DNA from: Candidatus Peribacteria bacterium
GTDB taxonomy: Bacteria; Patescibacteriota; Gracilibacteria; Peribacterales; Peribacteraceae
Assembly: GCA_009691405.1 (NCBI GenBank)
Contig: SICN01000007.1
Coordinates: 1-54,386 of the forward strand
Direction of reading: 5' to 3'
DNA: 54,386 nt
A program made the translations under genes and the position numbers. A model generated the notes under the pieces. It searched no databases and was not told the origin of the DNA. It was given only the letters and a program-made list of their open reading frames with translations. Positions 1-8,387 of this stretch are shown here, in pieces; within the stretch, counting starts at the first letter, position 1, and the number at the start of each line of letters is the position of its first letter.

Positions 1-391
1 GGTACTCTTCGGTCACAGGATCGGGTTCGTACGAGAAAATGTTCGCATGTGGGGATTTCTTTGCCGCATATAGCGAGAATGCTCCAATGTGTGCACCGAT
101 ATCGATGATCGTTTTGGCATCGTTCCATGCGATGTCTTGGTGGTCGTAGACAGCATTCAACCACACGGCAATGTAGGGATTGATATTGGTGGATCCTGCC
201 GGAATCGTGAGGGAGAAACCCGAACGGAAATGGTACGTTACGTCGGAGGTCTCGGGAATGTCCGTGAAAAACAGTCGCCAATTCTTCGTCGTCAGCATGA
301 AGGCGATCGGTACATACACTTTCCAATTGAGAAACGCACAGATGCGCCTGAGGAGTGAGCGGATCCGGTATTGGAGTGAGGGAGTAGTCAT
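1..391 (-). CDS. FkbM family methyltransferase, N-terminal part (cut by window edge)
   Basis: The reading frame opens with ATG at 391 and runs off the left edge, so only about 130 residues are visible. They include the FkbM-type SAM-binding entry at about residues 100-115 (KTIIDIGAHIGAFSLYAAKK), followed by SYEPDP, where an acidic residue would contact SAM. The same arrangement (TIVDIGANIGVFTLFAA, then EAEP) occurs in the complete FkbM protein at 23352-24134, so the two are paralogues. FkbM enzymes usually O-methylate sugars or polyketides. The gene is last in a minus-strand group with a GT4, a cupin and a C-methyltransferase, which points to sugar decoration. No Shine-Dalgarno sequence is visible. 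Confidence 0.8.
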   Translation of the reverse strand, partial: MTTPSLQYRIRSLLRRICAFLNWKVYVPIAFMLTTKNWRLFFTDIPETSDVTYHFRSGFSLTIPAGSTNINPYIAVWLNAVYDHQDIAWNDAKTIIDIGAHIGAFSLYAAKKSPHANIFSYEPDPVTEEY

Positions 392-402
392 GCGCAGCCG
401 GA

Positions 403-1569
403 TCATACGTGAAGAGATGTCTTTTCATACACAGTATCGAGCAGATCGACCATTCGTTCGATCGAGAATGTCGATTCCATTCTGCTTCGCCCTCTCTTTC
501 CCATCTCTCGGAGTTCCGGTAGATGTTCGGTGCACCACAGCAAGCGACTTTGCCATGCAGATTCGTTCCACGGATCGATGATCCATCCCGTGTCACCCTC
601 GAGAACAGCTTCTTTCGCTCCTCCCATGCTTGTTGCGAGCACGGGGCGCTCCATCGCCATGGCTTCAAGACAGACAGTGGGGAAACAGTCGAGACAGCGT
701 GAAGGCACCAGGACTGCATCGCAGGCACTGTAGTGCAGCTTCATCTGTTCTGCGTTTTGGTTTTTATAGACATGCATGCGATTTCGTACCGGTGCAAATT
801 CATCGCTGACATTGTCGCCGGCGATGATTAAGTCCGCATTCTCTGGAAGAGTTGCAGCGATGAGTGTCGATCCCTTATCAAATCCCATCCGACCAGCGAT
901 GAGGAAGAGGAATCGATCCTTCGGCAATTGCAATTGTTCCCTCGCTTCCAACTGGGACATGGCCGGTTTCCAGTACGTGAGATCGATGCCGTTATGAACT
1001 GTCCTCGCTTCGGGTATTCCTCGTCTCAAGAGGTACTCTTTCAAGGCATCGCTCACCGTGAGGATAACATCGGCGTTCTTGAGATACTTTTTGATCATAA
1101 AGGTGCGAAGCGGGTTCCATGCCCAGCGATAGCGAAGCATCTCTGTGAGCCATAGATTTTTTTCGTTTCCGAGTACCTTCCCGTATGAGACGTGCGAGAC
1201 ATCGTGACACGTGACGATCAGACGTATGTCCTGTTTCTTCACTTCTTTCATCCATCGATAGCCGCATTGACGTGAGATGGTATGGGCATGGATGATATTC
1301 GGAGAAAACTCTTTTATTTTTTGGAGCATTTCTTGCTCGCGGGAACGAGAGAAGACCGTAGAAAAATGGATGAAGCGTTTTGCTATGCGAGGGACGGTTA
1401 GGAGTCGTATTCCTTGATGTTCTTTTGGAAGCATTTCCGGATCTGCCGCAGAAAGAATGCCGACAGATTCTCCGTTTCGCAGTTGTCGCACGGCGATTTC
1501 CATTACGATTCTTCCCGTTCCCCCGAGAGTGGCAGGCGGAATGCCGTCAACGATGTGCAGGATTCTCAT
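403..1569 (-). CDS. Glycosyltransferase family 4 (GT-B fold)
   Basis: This 388-residue protein has the two-domain layout of GT4 retaining glycosyltransferases. The N-terminal glycine-rich loop is at residues 12-20 (PATLGGTGRI), and HAHTISRQCGYRW near residue 95 fits the acceptor domain. The C-terminal domain has FLIAGRMGFDKG and the donor-binding stretch PSRCLDCFPTVCLEAMAMERPVLATSMGGAKE near residues 280-310, a degenerate form of the usual E-x7-E motif (ExMAxxxPV). It probably adds a sugar to a surface polysaccharide at the cytoplasmic face. It follows the cupin gene by 15 nt. Donor and linkage cannot be read from sequence. Confidence 0.9.
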   Translation of the reverse strand: MRILHIVDGIPPATLGGTGRIVMEIAVRQLRNGESVGILSAADPEMLPKEHQGIRLLTVPRIAKRFIHFSTVFSRSREQEMLQKIKEFSPNIIHAHTISRQCGYRWMKEVKKQDIRLIVTCHDVSHVSYGKVLGNEKNLWLTEMLRYRWAWNPLRTFMIKKYLKNADVILTVSDALKEYLLRRGIPEARTVHNGIDLTYWKPAMSQLEAREQLQLPKDRFLFLIAGRMGFDKGSTLIAATLPENADLIIAGDNVSDEFAPVRNRMHVYKNQNAEQMKLHYSACDAVLVPSRCLDCFPTVCLEAMAMERPVLATSMGGAKEAVLEGDTGWIIDPWNESAWQSRLLWCTEHLPELREMGKRGRSRMESTFSIERMVDLLDTVYEKTSLHV

Positions 1570-1584
1570 GTGTGGAGGATCATC

Positions 1585-1965
1585 TTACAGCGGTTCCACT
1601 CGAAACGTATCTTCTTCGTAGAGTTCGCTGCTTCTTTTGAGTGTTGTGAGGCAGAGCATCGAAGACGGTTCCAGTGCCCGGTATGAATGGATCGTGAATG
1701 GTGGAATCGTTGCGAGATCCCCCGGTTCGAGGAGAAACTTTTGGACGGGGGCATCCGGATTCTTTGCATCTTTCGTCTTCAGTTCCACTTTTCCCATCGT
1801 GATGTACGTATATTGGGTTTGCTTCTTGTGATAGTGGTTCGCTCGCACGGCGTCTCCGGAGAACGTGATGATGCCCGTGTGGTGCACTTCTTCTTCAAGA
1901 ACATCGATGATGGCTCCTCGGTCGTCGCTGAAAGCCGGTTTTATTTTCGTGACGGTGACGCTCAT
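1585..1965 (-). CDS. Small cupin-fold protein, WxcM/FdtA-like or sugar epimerase-like
   Basis: This 126-residue single-domain cupin has its first motif near residues 42-65 (ANHYHKKQTQYTYITMGKVEL) and its second near residues 82-97 (PGDLATIPPFTIHSYRALE). The histidines H44 and H46 and the later H93 could bind a metal or line the sugar site. Proteins like this in polysaccharide loci are often dTDP-sugar 3,4-ketoisomerases or 3,5-epimerase relatives, but the length and motifs do not settle which. Its start overlaps the stop of the upstream methyltransferase by 4 nt (ATGA type), so the two are translationally coupled and probably act on the same sugar nucleotide. Confidence 0.75.
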   Translation of the reverse strand: MSVTVTKIKPAFSDDRGAIIDVLEEEVHHTGIITFSGDAVRANHYHKKQTQYTYITMGKVELKTKDAKNPDAPVQKFLLEPGDLATIPPFTIHSYRALEPSSMLCLTTLKRSSELYEEDTFRVEPL

Positions 1966-3224
1966 ACGATGTGGGGAGAGGGAATGGGGATGATGAACTT
2001 TCCTCCTTGTTCTTTGTAGGCGCGAAGATTCGCCATGATCTCCGGTGCAAAATTCCAGGCGAGAATCAACGCGTACTCGGGTTTCACTCGAAGGAGTTCT
2101 TTGTCACTAAGAATGGGAATGTGCGTTCCCGGGGTGAAGCGACCCACCTTGAGAGTATTTTTCTCGGTCACGAAGTCGAGCAGTGAACCGTTGATGCCGC
2201 AGAAATTGAGGAGTGTTGATCCTTTTGCGGGTGCTCCAATGCCTGCGAGGCTCTGTCCTTTGTTCTTGAGCTCAACGAGAAGAGTGATGAGTGCGAGACG
2301 GTGCGCGCGCACATCGTCTGAGAAGCGATGCATGCGAGCAGTCGTCAGGAGTCCGCTTGCGGATTCCTGCTTCATGATCTCGCTAACGATCGGTTGCACT
2401 GTCTTCACGCCTTTACGGGCAACAAAGAGTCGGATGCTCCCGCCATGGATCGTCGTCTTCTTGGTGTCGAATAGCTCCATGCCAAAGCGCTTGAAAAATC
2501 GTGCAAGTGGCGAGACGGCGAAGTACGAAAGGTGCTGGTGGTAGACCGTGTCGTATTCCAGTTTATCGATCAGTTCCCCAAGATATGGCGCTTCGATGAC
2601 GAGAATTCCCTCCTCAGCAAGCAGACAGTCGACTCCTGTCATGAAATCATCCAGATCGTCGATGTGTGCGACGACATTGGTCCCCGTGATCACCATTGCT
2701 TTGCCTTGCTCGGAGGCGATTTTGCGCGCAACCGTCGTAGAGAAGCATTCCTGGATCGTCGGCAGTCCGTTTGCAATGGCAATTTCTGTCATGCGAGGAG
2801 TCGGATCGATGCCTTGCACCTTCATTCCTTGTTCACGGAAACCCGACAGCAAGAGTCCGACATTGGAGCCAATGTCGACCGTCAGACTGTTTTTTGGGAT
2901 ACCGTGCTCGGTCACGATTGTCTGCGCCATCCCCAGAAAATGCTTTCGACCGGTGTCGGTAATAGTTGAGTCGTAGAGATAATCGTGTCCATACAGATAG
3001 AGAGGATCGACGACAAAGTGAATCTGCACTTGACCGCACTCCGTGCAGAATTGCATGGCGAGAGGGAAGTATGGTTCCGGTTCGAGAAGCCGATCTGCGG
3101 GCACAAATCCGTCGGAATGAGGATGCATGCCGAAATCCAAAAAAATATCGAGTGCGGTGCTGTGGCACAAACGACAATCCTGGCGAAAATAGCCCTTGGG
3201 ATATCCTTGCGTGAGCGGCTGCAT
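1962..3224 (-). CDS. Zinc-binding SAM-dependent sugar C-methyltransferase (TylC3/NovU type)
   Basis: At 420 residues this matches the usual length of deoxysugar C-methyltransferases. The N-terminal zinc domain shows CRLC at about residue 17 and CTEC near residue 59. The central Rossmann domain has VDIGSNVGLLLSGFREQG near 115-132, then GIDPTPRM. The C-terminal domain carries the family-typical GIGAPAKGSTLLNFCGI near residue 330. Known relatives add a methyl group to C3 of a dTDP-4-keto-6-deoxysugar. It is the first gene of the minus-strand group (C-methyltransferase, cupin, GT4, FkbM). The cupin partner suggests the group makes a branched or modified deoxysugar. No Shine-Dalgarno sequence precedes the ATG. 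Confidence 0.88.
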   Translation of the reverse strand: MQPLTQGYPKGYFRQDCRLCHSTALDIFLDFGMHPHSDGFVPADRLLEPEPYFPLAMQFCTECGQVQIHFVVDPLYLYGHDYLYDSTITDTGRKHFLGMAQTIVTEHGIPKNSLTVDIGSNVGLLLSGFREQGMKVQGIDPTPRMTEIAIANGLPTIQECFSTTVARKIASEQGKAMVITGTNVVAHIDDLDDFMTGVDCLLAEEGILVIEAPYLGELIDKLEYDTVYHQHLSYFAVSPLARFFKRFGMELFDTKKTTIHGGSIRLFVARKGVKTVQPIVSEIMKQESASGLLTTARMHRFSDDVRAHRLALITLLVELKNKGQSLAGIGAPAKGSTLLNFCGINGSLLDFVTEKNTLKVGRFTPGTHIPILSDKELLRVKPEYALILAWNFAPEIMANLRAYKEQGGKFIIPIPSPHIV

Positions 3225-3325
3225 TGTTCGAGTGGTCTTGAGGGTAAAATAGTACGCAGAGAGAGTATCGTTTGCCCTCCTGGATGTCTAGCAGCCGTGT
3301 TCTCTACAAGTGCAAGAGAAGCTGT

Positions 3326-3331
3326 TACCAT
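3326..3331 (+). promoter_or_regulatory. Candidate -10 (TACCAT) for leaderless SDR gene
   Basis: TACCAT ends 6 nt before the ATG at 3338, the spacing seen at many starts in this window. The hexamer is off consensus, so this site is weaker evidence than most of the others. Confidence 0.4.
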
Positions 3332-3337
3332 GACCGC

Positions 3338-4045
3338 ATGAATCTCTCTGGGGCAGTCGCTATCATCACCGGTGGAAGTCGTGGGCTGGGGCTGGAACTT
3401 TGTCTTGCACTCGATGCTGCCGGTGCAACGACCATTGCGTGTGCCTCGAATCCTTCGAAAGAATCGGGGATTTTTGCAGTCGATATGAGGAAGCAGTCGG
3501 AGGTGCAGTCATTCGTTGAGGGAGTACACAAGAGGTTTGGGAAGATCGATATCCTGATCAACAACGCGGGTTGGGTCGAGCAGATGCAATCGATTGATTC
3601 GATGTCACCAGATGATATCGATCGGTGCATCGACACGAATGTGAAGGGACCCTTGTATGCGATACAGGCGGTGCTTCCGTTCATGAGAAAGAAGCGTTTC
3701 GGCACCATCGTGACGATCGGTTCCAGGGCGGGGACGTTTGTGCATCCTGGGTTTGCGGTGTACTCGGCAAGCAAGTTCGCCGTCCGTGGTTTTACCGAGG
3801 CGATAGCAAAAGATATGGAGCAAGCGTCGCTTCCGATTCGGTGTTTCTCGGTTTCTCCCGGCGGGATCGACACAGCCATGCGTGCGTCACTTTTCGGTGA
3901 GGAAGACAGTAAGAAGCAGCAACGACCGTCTGTCGTCGCAGCGCTCATTGTCGGGTGTTTGCAGGATCATCCTGTCATTCCAAACGGCGCCGATGTCCAT
4001 ATCACCTCGGAGAAAATTTCTGCGATACTTTCGCCGAAGACGTAG
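3338..4045 (+). CDS. Short-chain dehydrogenase/reductase (SDR)
   Basis: This 235-residue classical SDR has the NAD(P) loop TGGSRGLG at residues 10-17, NNAG near 72, the catalytic serine in IGSRAG and YSASK near residue 140 with the active-site Tyr and Lys. The frame extends upstream to 3272, but the conserved fold starts at MNLSGAVAIITGG. A possible -10 hexamer sits just before ATG 3338, so I use that start. It is a lone plus-strand gene between two minus-strand polysaccharide groups. Its 3' end overlaps the 3' end of the convergent GT4 gene by 44 nt. A role in reducing a sugar or lipid intermediate is an inference from location. Confidence 0.88.
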   Translation: MNLSGAVAIITGGSRGLGLELCLALDAAGATTIACASNPSKESGIFAVDMRKQSEVQSFVEGVHKRFGKIDILINNAGWVEQMQSIDSMSPDDIDRCIDTNVKGPLYAIQAVLPFMRKKRFGTIVTIGSRAGTFVHPGFAVYSASKFAVRGFTEAIAKDMEQASLPIRCFSVSPGGIDTAMRASLFGEEDSKKQQRPSVVAALIVGCLQDHPVIPNGADVHITSEKISAILSPKT

Positions 4046-5177
4046 GCAGCACACTTCGGTAGCACATCTCGATCTGATCAACTTGTTTTGAAATGCTATG
4101 GAATTCCGCCCACCGGCGGCATTCCGCTCTGTCGATGCGCTTTTCATCGAGTACCCAATGCATGCGCTCGACGATCATCTTTTGGTCAAAAGCATCGACC
4201 ACGTATCCGGATTTCCCTTCGTCGATCGCTTCCGCGCAGCCGGAGTCTCTGGAGCCGATGACCGGAATGCCGTGTGCGTTTGCTTCGAGGAACACGAGTC
4301 CGAATCCTTCGAAGTAGATGCCATCGGTCTTACTGAGCATCATGAAGAGATCACTTTTTCGAAAGAGTTCAGAGAGCTTCTCTTCGGATGTTTGTCCGTA
4401 GAATGTGACGATGTTCTGAAGGCCCTGTGTCTCTACCAATGTCCGAAGTTCTTTCATGTAGGGACTTTGTTCCGTCGTATTGCCGACGATCGCGAGGTGC
4501 AGAGGCACCGATGATTCCTTCGCATACTCCACGCATGCAAGCACGAGTTCTTTGACACCCTTCCTCGGTTTCACTTCGCCGACGAAGAGGATAGTACGGC
4601 TGTTTTTCTCAGATGTTTCGCTCTCTGCCTGGATAGGTGCGTTGATGCCGAAACGAAACAGATGTGTGCGTTCCTTGAGACTTCTGACTGCTTCTTTCGA
4701 TGCATACTGAGTTGCAGCGTCGAGCGTTTTATTCCACGTGTACCGACTGCAAGCAAGAAACGCAGCTGCTTGTCTGCATGCCAGATCCATAAGCAGGCGA
4801 CTGTGCCTTCGCACGAACGGGAAAACGCTGTAGGTTCCGTGCAGGTTCATGACCCACGGAGGTAGTGCCACGAGAAAACGAGCGAGCGGCATGGCGATGA
4901 CGTACGGTTCGATGAGAACATGAATGACATCCGGATGGTGTCTGCGTACAGCTTTTGCGATCACCCATGATGATCGGAGCAGTGACAGGTAGGATGTGAG
5001 CACATGGAGAGGTGCTGGAAGTACGGCAGCTTCGACTGTCATGGGATTCTCCGATTGTTGATGCGTGAGTATGCTCACGCGATGCCCGCGTTCTAGAAAT
5101 CCTTTTACCGTGTTTCTGCTGTACGTTCCCCACCCGCTTTTGGGATCGAGAGTCGACGTGATGAAGAGGATGTGCAT
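4002..5177 (-). CDS. Glycosyltransferase family 4 (GT-B fold)
   Basis: This 391-residue protein begins MHILFITSTLDPKSGWGTYSRN, the N-terminal loop of GT4 enzymes. The C-terminal donor domain shows ILFVGEVKPRKGVKELV near residue 195 and the E-x7-E region EGFGLVFLEANAHGIPVIGSRDSGCAEAI near residues 290-315. It is a retaining cytoplasmic glycosyltransferase, presumably for the surface glycan. It lies 12 nt behind the flippase gene and is third in a three-gene minus-strand operon (amidotransferase, flippase, GT4). Its tail overlaps the convergent SDR gene. Donor sugar is unknown. Confidence 0.92.
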   Translation of the reverse strand: MHILFITSTLDPKSGWGTYSRNTVKGFLERGHRVSILTHQQSENPMTVEAAVLPAPLHVLTSYLSLLRSSWVIAKAVRRHHPDVIHVLIEPYVIAMPLARFLVALPPWVMNLHGTYSVFPFVRRHSRLLMDLACRQAAAFLACSRYTWNKTLDAATQYASKEAVRSLKERTHLFRFGINAPIQAESETSEKNSRTILFVGEVKPRKGVKELVLACVEYAKESSVPLHLAIVGNTTEQSPYMKELRTLVETQGLQNIVTFYGQTSEEKLSELFRKSDLFMMLSKTDGIYFEGFGLVFLEANAHGIPVIGSRDSGCAEAIDEGKSGYVVDAFDQKMIVERMHWVLDEKRIDRAECRRWAEFHSISKQVDQIEMCYRSVLPTSSAKVSQKFSPR

Positions 5178-5189
5178 GAGAGAGCGATG

Positions 5190-6509
5190 TTACTTCTCTT
5201 CACGGTGGATCAGCAATCTCTTGAAGATGTACCATGTCAGTGCGAGTGGTACCGTTGTGCCGATCAAGTAGGTAATGAGGAACACAGGGAGCGGAGGGAG
5301 GAAATGTACCAAGATGAGGAGGTTTCCGATCATGAGTGTCCAATTCACGATGCCTGCGAGGATCGAGTACTGCGTTTTACGGTACAGTCGAAGAAGGGGA
5401 GAATTCGCGATGGAGAGTGAGCTGAGGAGGTGGATCAGCAGGAGCCAGAGCATGACCGGAATCGCTTCGAGATACTGCACGCCGTAGAAGAACAGAACGA
5501 CCGGAGGGAAGACGATGGCAGCACCAAGCGAGAGCAGCGCGTGGAATGCGAGTGCGTGCTTGATGAGTTTTGCCGCGTTCTTTCGAAGAACGGTCACTCC
5601 TTCCGTTTTCATTCTTGCAAAAGCCGCTGTGGAAAGATCACCCGCTTGCGGCAGAAGAATATTCCTTGGGACATTCGCAAGCTGTACGGCGATGCGTGCG
5701 ATGCCGACGAACGAGGCCGGGACGAAGAGGCTCAAGAAGAAGAAGATCCCCTGCGGAAAGAAGTTACCGATCGTTTTGTCTGCGGTGATGAGAATCCCTT
5801 GCCCCAAATACTCTTTGCTCTCTCTCCAAGGAATCCGGAGAACTTCTCGTACTCCGGGGAGCCCGAAGCGACGTGCCGTTATCGAGAGTGCGATGATCGA
5901 TACGGGGACGAAGAACAGACTCACACCGAGTTGTGTCAGAAGCACGGCATGAATTTTTCCTCCGAAGCAGAGTACGGCAACTGCAAGCCCAAGGTAGGAG
6001 AGATTTGCCGATTGTTCGAGGATGACCTTGAGGCGGATTTGCCTCATAGATTGGAGGAGGATCAGTGTCATGCTGTTCAGGATCTCGCTCATCTGGAAGA
6101 AGCAGAGAATGCGTGCGAGTCGACCGATCTCGGGTGAGTCATAGAATTTCATGGAGAGCATCGGCATGATCAAGGCCAATATCAGCAGGAGAACGATGTT
6201 CACGCTTGCGACTGCAGTGAAGTTTGCGATCACTGCCGCCATCGCGTGTCGATTTTTTTGTCCATAGGCTTCCGAGAAGAAGACGTAGAGCGATTGTCCC
6301 TGACCGATATTGAAAAATGCCGTAAATGTTCCCGAGAATGCGAGGATGACGGCGTAGAGACCGTACGTTTCTTTGCCGAGGAAACGGGCAAACGCAATAG
6401 AGCTGACAAAACCCGCCGCCATCAGAACCATCGATCCGACTTGGATTGTTGCGACATCACGCACGAACGGGATGCGCCGCAGGCCGATGATGGAACGGAG
6501 GAACTTCAT
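5190..6509 (-). CDS. Polysaccharide/oligosaccharide flippase (Wzx-like, MOP superfamily)
   Basis: This 439-residue, very hydrophobic protein has about 12-14 predicted membrane segments and the Wzx-like start VGSMVLMAAGFVSSIAFARFLGKETYGLYAVILAFSG (residues 26-62). Such proteins move lipid-linked sugar repeat units from the cytoplasmic to the outer face of the membrane. Its ATG overlaps the end of the asparagine-synthetase-like gene (6506) by 4 nt, so the two are coupled. It is the only flippase visible in the window, so it may serve the whole 1-28 kb glycan locus. No polymerase (Wzy) is obvious unless one of the later membrane proteins plays that part. Confidence 0.88.
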   Translation of the reverse strand: MKFLRSIIGLRRIPFVRDVATIQVGSMVLMAAGFVSSIAFARFLGKETYGLYAVILAFSGTFTAFFNIGQGQSLYVFFSEAYGQKNRHAMAAVIANFTAVASVNIVLLLILALIMPMLSMKFYDSPEIGRLARILCFFQMSEILNSMTLILLQSMRQIRLKVILEQSANLSYLGLAVAVLCFGGKIHAVLLTQLGVSLFFVPVSIIALSITARRFGLPGVREVLRIPWRESKEYLGQGILITADKTIGNFFPQGIFFFLSLFVPASFVGIARIAVQLANVPRNILLPQAGDLSTAAFARMKTEGVTVLRKNAAKLIKHALAFHALLSLGAAIVFPPVVLFFYGVQYLEAIPVMLWLLLIHLLSSLSIANSPLLRLYRKTQYSILAGIVNWTLMIGNLLILVHFLPPLPVFLITYLIGTTVPLALTWYIFKRLLIHREEK

Positions 6510-8329
6510 GCGTGATCGTAGACAGTGTCGAACCAGTACGAGAGCTGCACGATCATCTGGAGCGTGTGCAGTCCGTACTTCTTATGTTCTCTGTGTTCCG
6601 TGAAGATACGCTTGAGTGTCTCCGTGTCGAACAGTTCGCGGATGCGGGGATGAGCCAGAGCATGCTCGACAAGAGGAGCGCATTCTCTCCTGAACCACTT
6701 GGCAAGTGGAGGATAGAACGAGGCTTTATCGATGGAACGAATGCAGTCGGGGAGGATCGGATAGTACGTGTCTTTGAGCAGTGCTTTCGTTCGCTTCGGT
6801 CCCGTATGCCATGAAGTGTTTGTTCCGTGGGACGCGCTGATCACGAGCGGGTCGAGGAAAGGGACTCTGCACTCGAGTCCGCTTGCCATCGTGACGGCAT
6901 CGGCGAGACGCAGAGACTCATCTACGAGCCACAGTTCGCGATCGAATTCCATGAAGGCCCGAACAGGATCATTCTTGAAACGGCCTGCTTCAAATCTTTT
7001 CCTGAAGAGTTCAGTCGTCACGTCCGGTCGGTACCAGTGACCCGACACGATGCCGTTCGTTTCTGTTTCTGATCGTGCAAGCAGTCGCTCCGCGAGTGCG
7101 GGTCCCGTACTCATACGCAGCACATCTTCCGGGTATCCCAGAAGTTTGCCGGCGGCACCGCGCAGCGGCGCAGGAATGAACTGCAGAAGCGAGAGGATCC
7201 GTGCAATGCGATACCGCGGATAGCCGCCGAAGAGTTCGTCGCCGCCGGAGCCCGTGAGCACGACATCGACATGCTTCTTCGCTTCTCTCGCCAGCACGAA
7301 CTGTGCCATGGCGACCGAGTCGGCATTGGGCTGATCCAAAGCTTTCGCCGTGTCTCTGTAGACATCACGGCACAGTGCTGCCGTGAGTGTGATCTCGCGG
7401 TGATCCGTCCCGTAGTGAAGCGCAGTCTTCTTCGCGGTGTCCGCATCGCGGTTGAACCTTGCCGCATCTTCTTCTTCCTTCGCTTCGAACCGGACCGTGA
7501 ATGTTTTGACGGGTTTCTGTGCGTGTCTGCACATGTGATGGAGCACGATCGATGAATCCATGCCGCCGCTTAAGAAAATTCCGACCGGTTTGTCCGATAC
7601 GAGATGATCTTTTACCACCATATCCATCAGATCCGGGAAATGCTGACTGAAGTCTGTTTTCGAAGCGTATGCAATCGGTTCGATTGCCGTTTTAAATGCT
7701 TGCCTCTGCTCGCGTCCGTTCGTGTACGAGAGAATCGTGCCTGCAGGCAGAGACTCGATGCCCTCGCAGAGCGTTTCGGGTCCGGGAACATAGTGCAGAC
7801 GGACGTAGTGACTCAGAGCCGCGAAATTCAGCTTCGGTTTCTCGGGCAACGCTTTCATAAGTGCGCGCATTTCGGAAGCAAAAGACAACGTTCCGCCGAG
7901 TCTTGATACGAAGAGCGGTTTGATCCCGCTGCTGTCGCGCGTGAGGAAGAGTGTGTTCTTCGCAGTATCGAAGAGTGCGAATGCGAACATACCGCGGAGC
8001 AACTTCACACATTCGATACCGTACTTTTCGTATAATTTCAGAATGACTTCGGTGTCACTTGTCGTTCTGCATGCGAATTGTTCCGCACGCGCCAATGCTC
8101 TGTAATTGTAGATTTCACCATTGTAGACAATCACAACGGTTTTCTTGTCATTCCACATCGGCTGATCGGCTTCAGGCCCCGGGTCGAGGATCGCGAGCCT
8201 CGCATGTCCGAGAGAGACCCCGTTTCCGACATACCGCGCATTGCCGTCCGGTCCGCGGTGAACCAGCGCATCCGTCATGCGATCGATCCGTCCACGGTCT
8301 TCGCCGATAAAACCTGCGATGCCGCACAT
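6506..8329 (-). CDS. asnB: Asparagine synthetase-like glutamine amidotransferase (copy 1)
   Basis: The 607-residue protein starts MCGIAGFIGEDRG, so Cys2 becomes the N-terminal nucleophile of the class II glutaminase domain. HRGPDGNARYVGN and the ATP pyrophosphatase loop FLSGGMDSS (near residue 258) follow. The frame is open upstream to 8569, but family conservation requires Cys at position 2. A TACCAT hexamer 6 nt before ATG 8329 also supports this start. Family members make asparagine or, in surface-glycan loci, amidate sugar carboxyl groups (WbpS-like). The location beside a flippase and opposite a second copy favours glycan amidation, but asparagine synthesis cannot be excluded. Confidence 0.9.
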   Translation of the reverse strand: MCGIAGFIGEDRGRIDRMTDALVHRGPDGNARYVGNGVSLGHARLAILDPGPEADQPMWNDKKTVVIVYNGEIYNYRALARAEQFACRTTSDTEVILKLYEKYGIECVKLLRGMFAFALFDTAKNTLFLTRDSSGIKPLFVSRLGGTLSFASEMRALMKALPEKPKLNFAALSHYVRLHYVPGPETLCEGIESLPAGTILSYTNGREQRQAFKTAIEPIAYASKTDFSQHFPDLMDMVVKDHLVSDKPVGIFLSGGMDSSIVLHHMCRHAQKPVKTFTVRFEAKEEEDAARFNRDADTAKKTALHYGTDHREITLTAALCRDVYRDTAKALDQPNADSVAMAQFVLAREAKKHVDVVLTGSGGDELFGGYPRYRIARILSLLQFIPAPLRGAAGKLLGYPEDVLRMSTGPALAERLLARSETETNGIVSGHWYRPDVTTELFRKRFEAGRFKNDPVRAFMEFDRELWLVDESLRLADAVTMASGLECRVPFLDPLVISASHGTNTSWHTGPKRTKALLKDTYYPILPDCIRSIDKASFYPPLAKWFRRECAPLVEHALAHPRIRELFDTETLKRIFTEHREHKKYGLHTLQMIVQLSYWFDTVYDHA

Positions 8330-8335
8330 GAGACC

Positions 8336-8341
8336 ATGGTA
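8336..8341 (-). promoter_or_regulatory. Candidate -10 (TACCAT) for leaderless asnB copy 1
   Basis: On the minus strand TACCAT is followed by exactly 6 nt and then the ATG at 8329, which would place the transcript start on the A of the start codon. It faces the plus-strand promoter at 8372-8380, so the two large genes are expressed from back-to-back promoters. Confidence 0.5.
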
Positions 8342-8371
8342 CCACGTTTCATGGTAAATAAGCCGTTTTTC

Positions 8372-8380
8372 TGCTATAAT
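8372..8380 (+). promoter_or_regulatory. Extended -10 (TGCTATAAT) for the 1,360-residue protein
   Basis: A perfect extended -10, TGC followed by TATAAT, ends at 8380. Transcription would start near 8387-8388, at the second of two close ATG codons (8382 and 8388). The first ATG would lie upstream of the transcript, so 8388 is the likely leaderless start. Confidence 0.65.
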
Positions 8381-8387
8381 CATGAGA

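Noticed and set aside
8382-8384. Upstream ATG of the 1,360-residue protein
   Set aside because: It lies 1 nt after the TATAAT hexamer and so upstream of the expected transcript start; ATG 8388 fits better.
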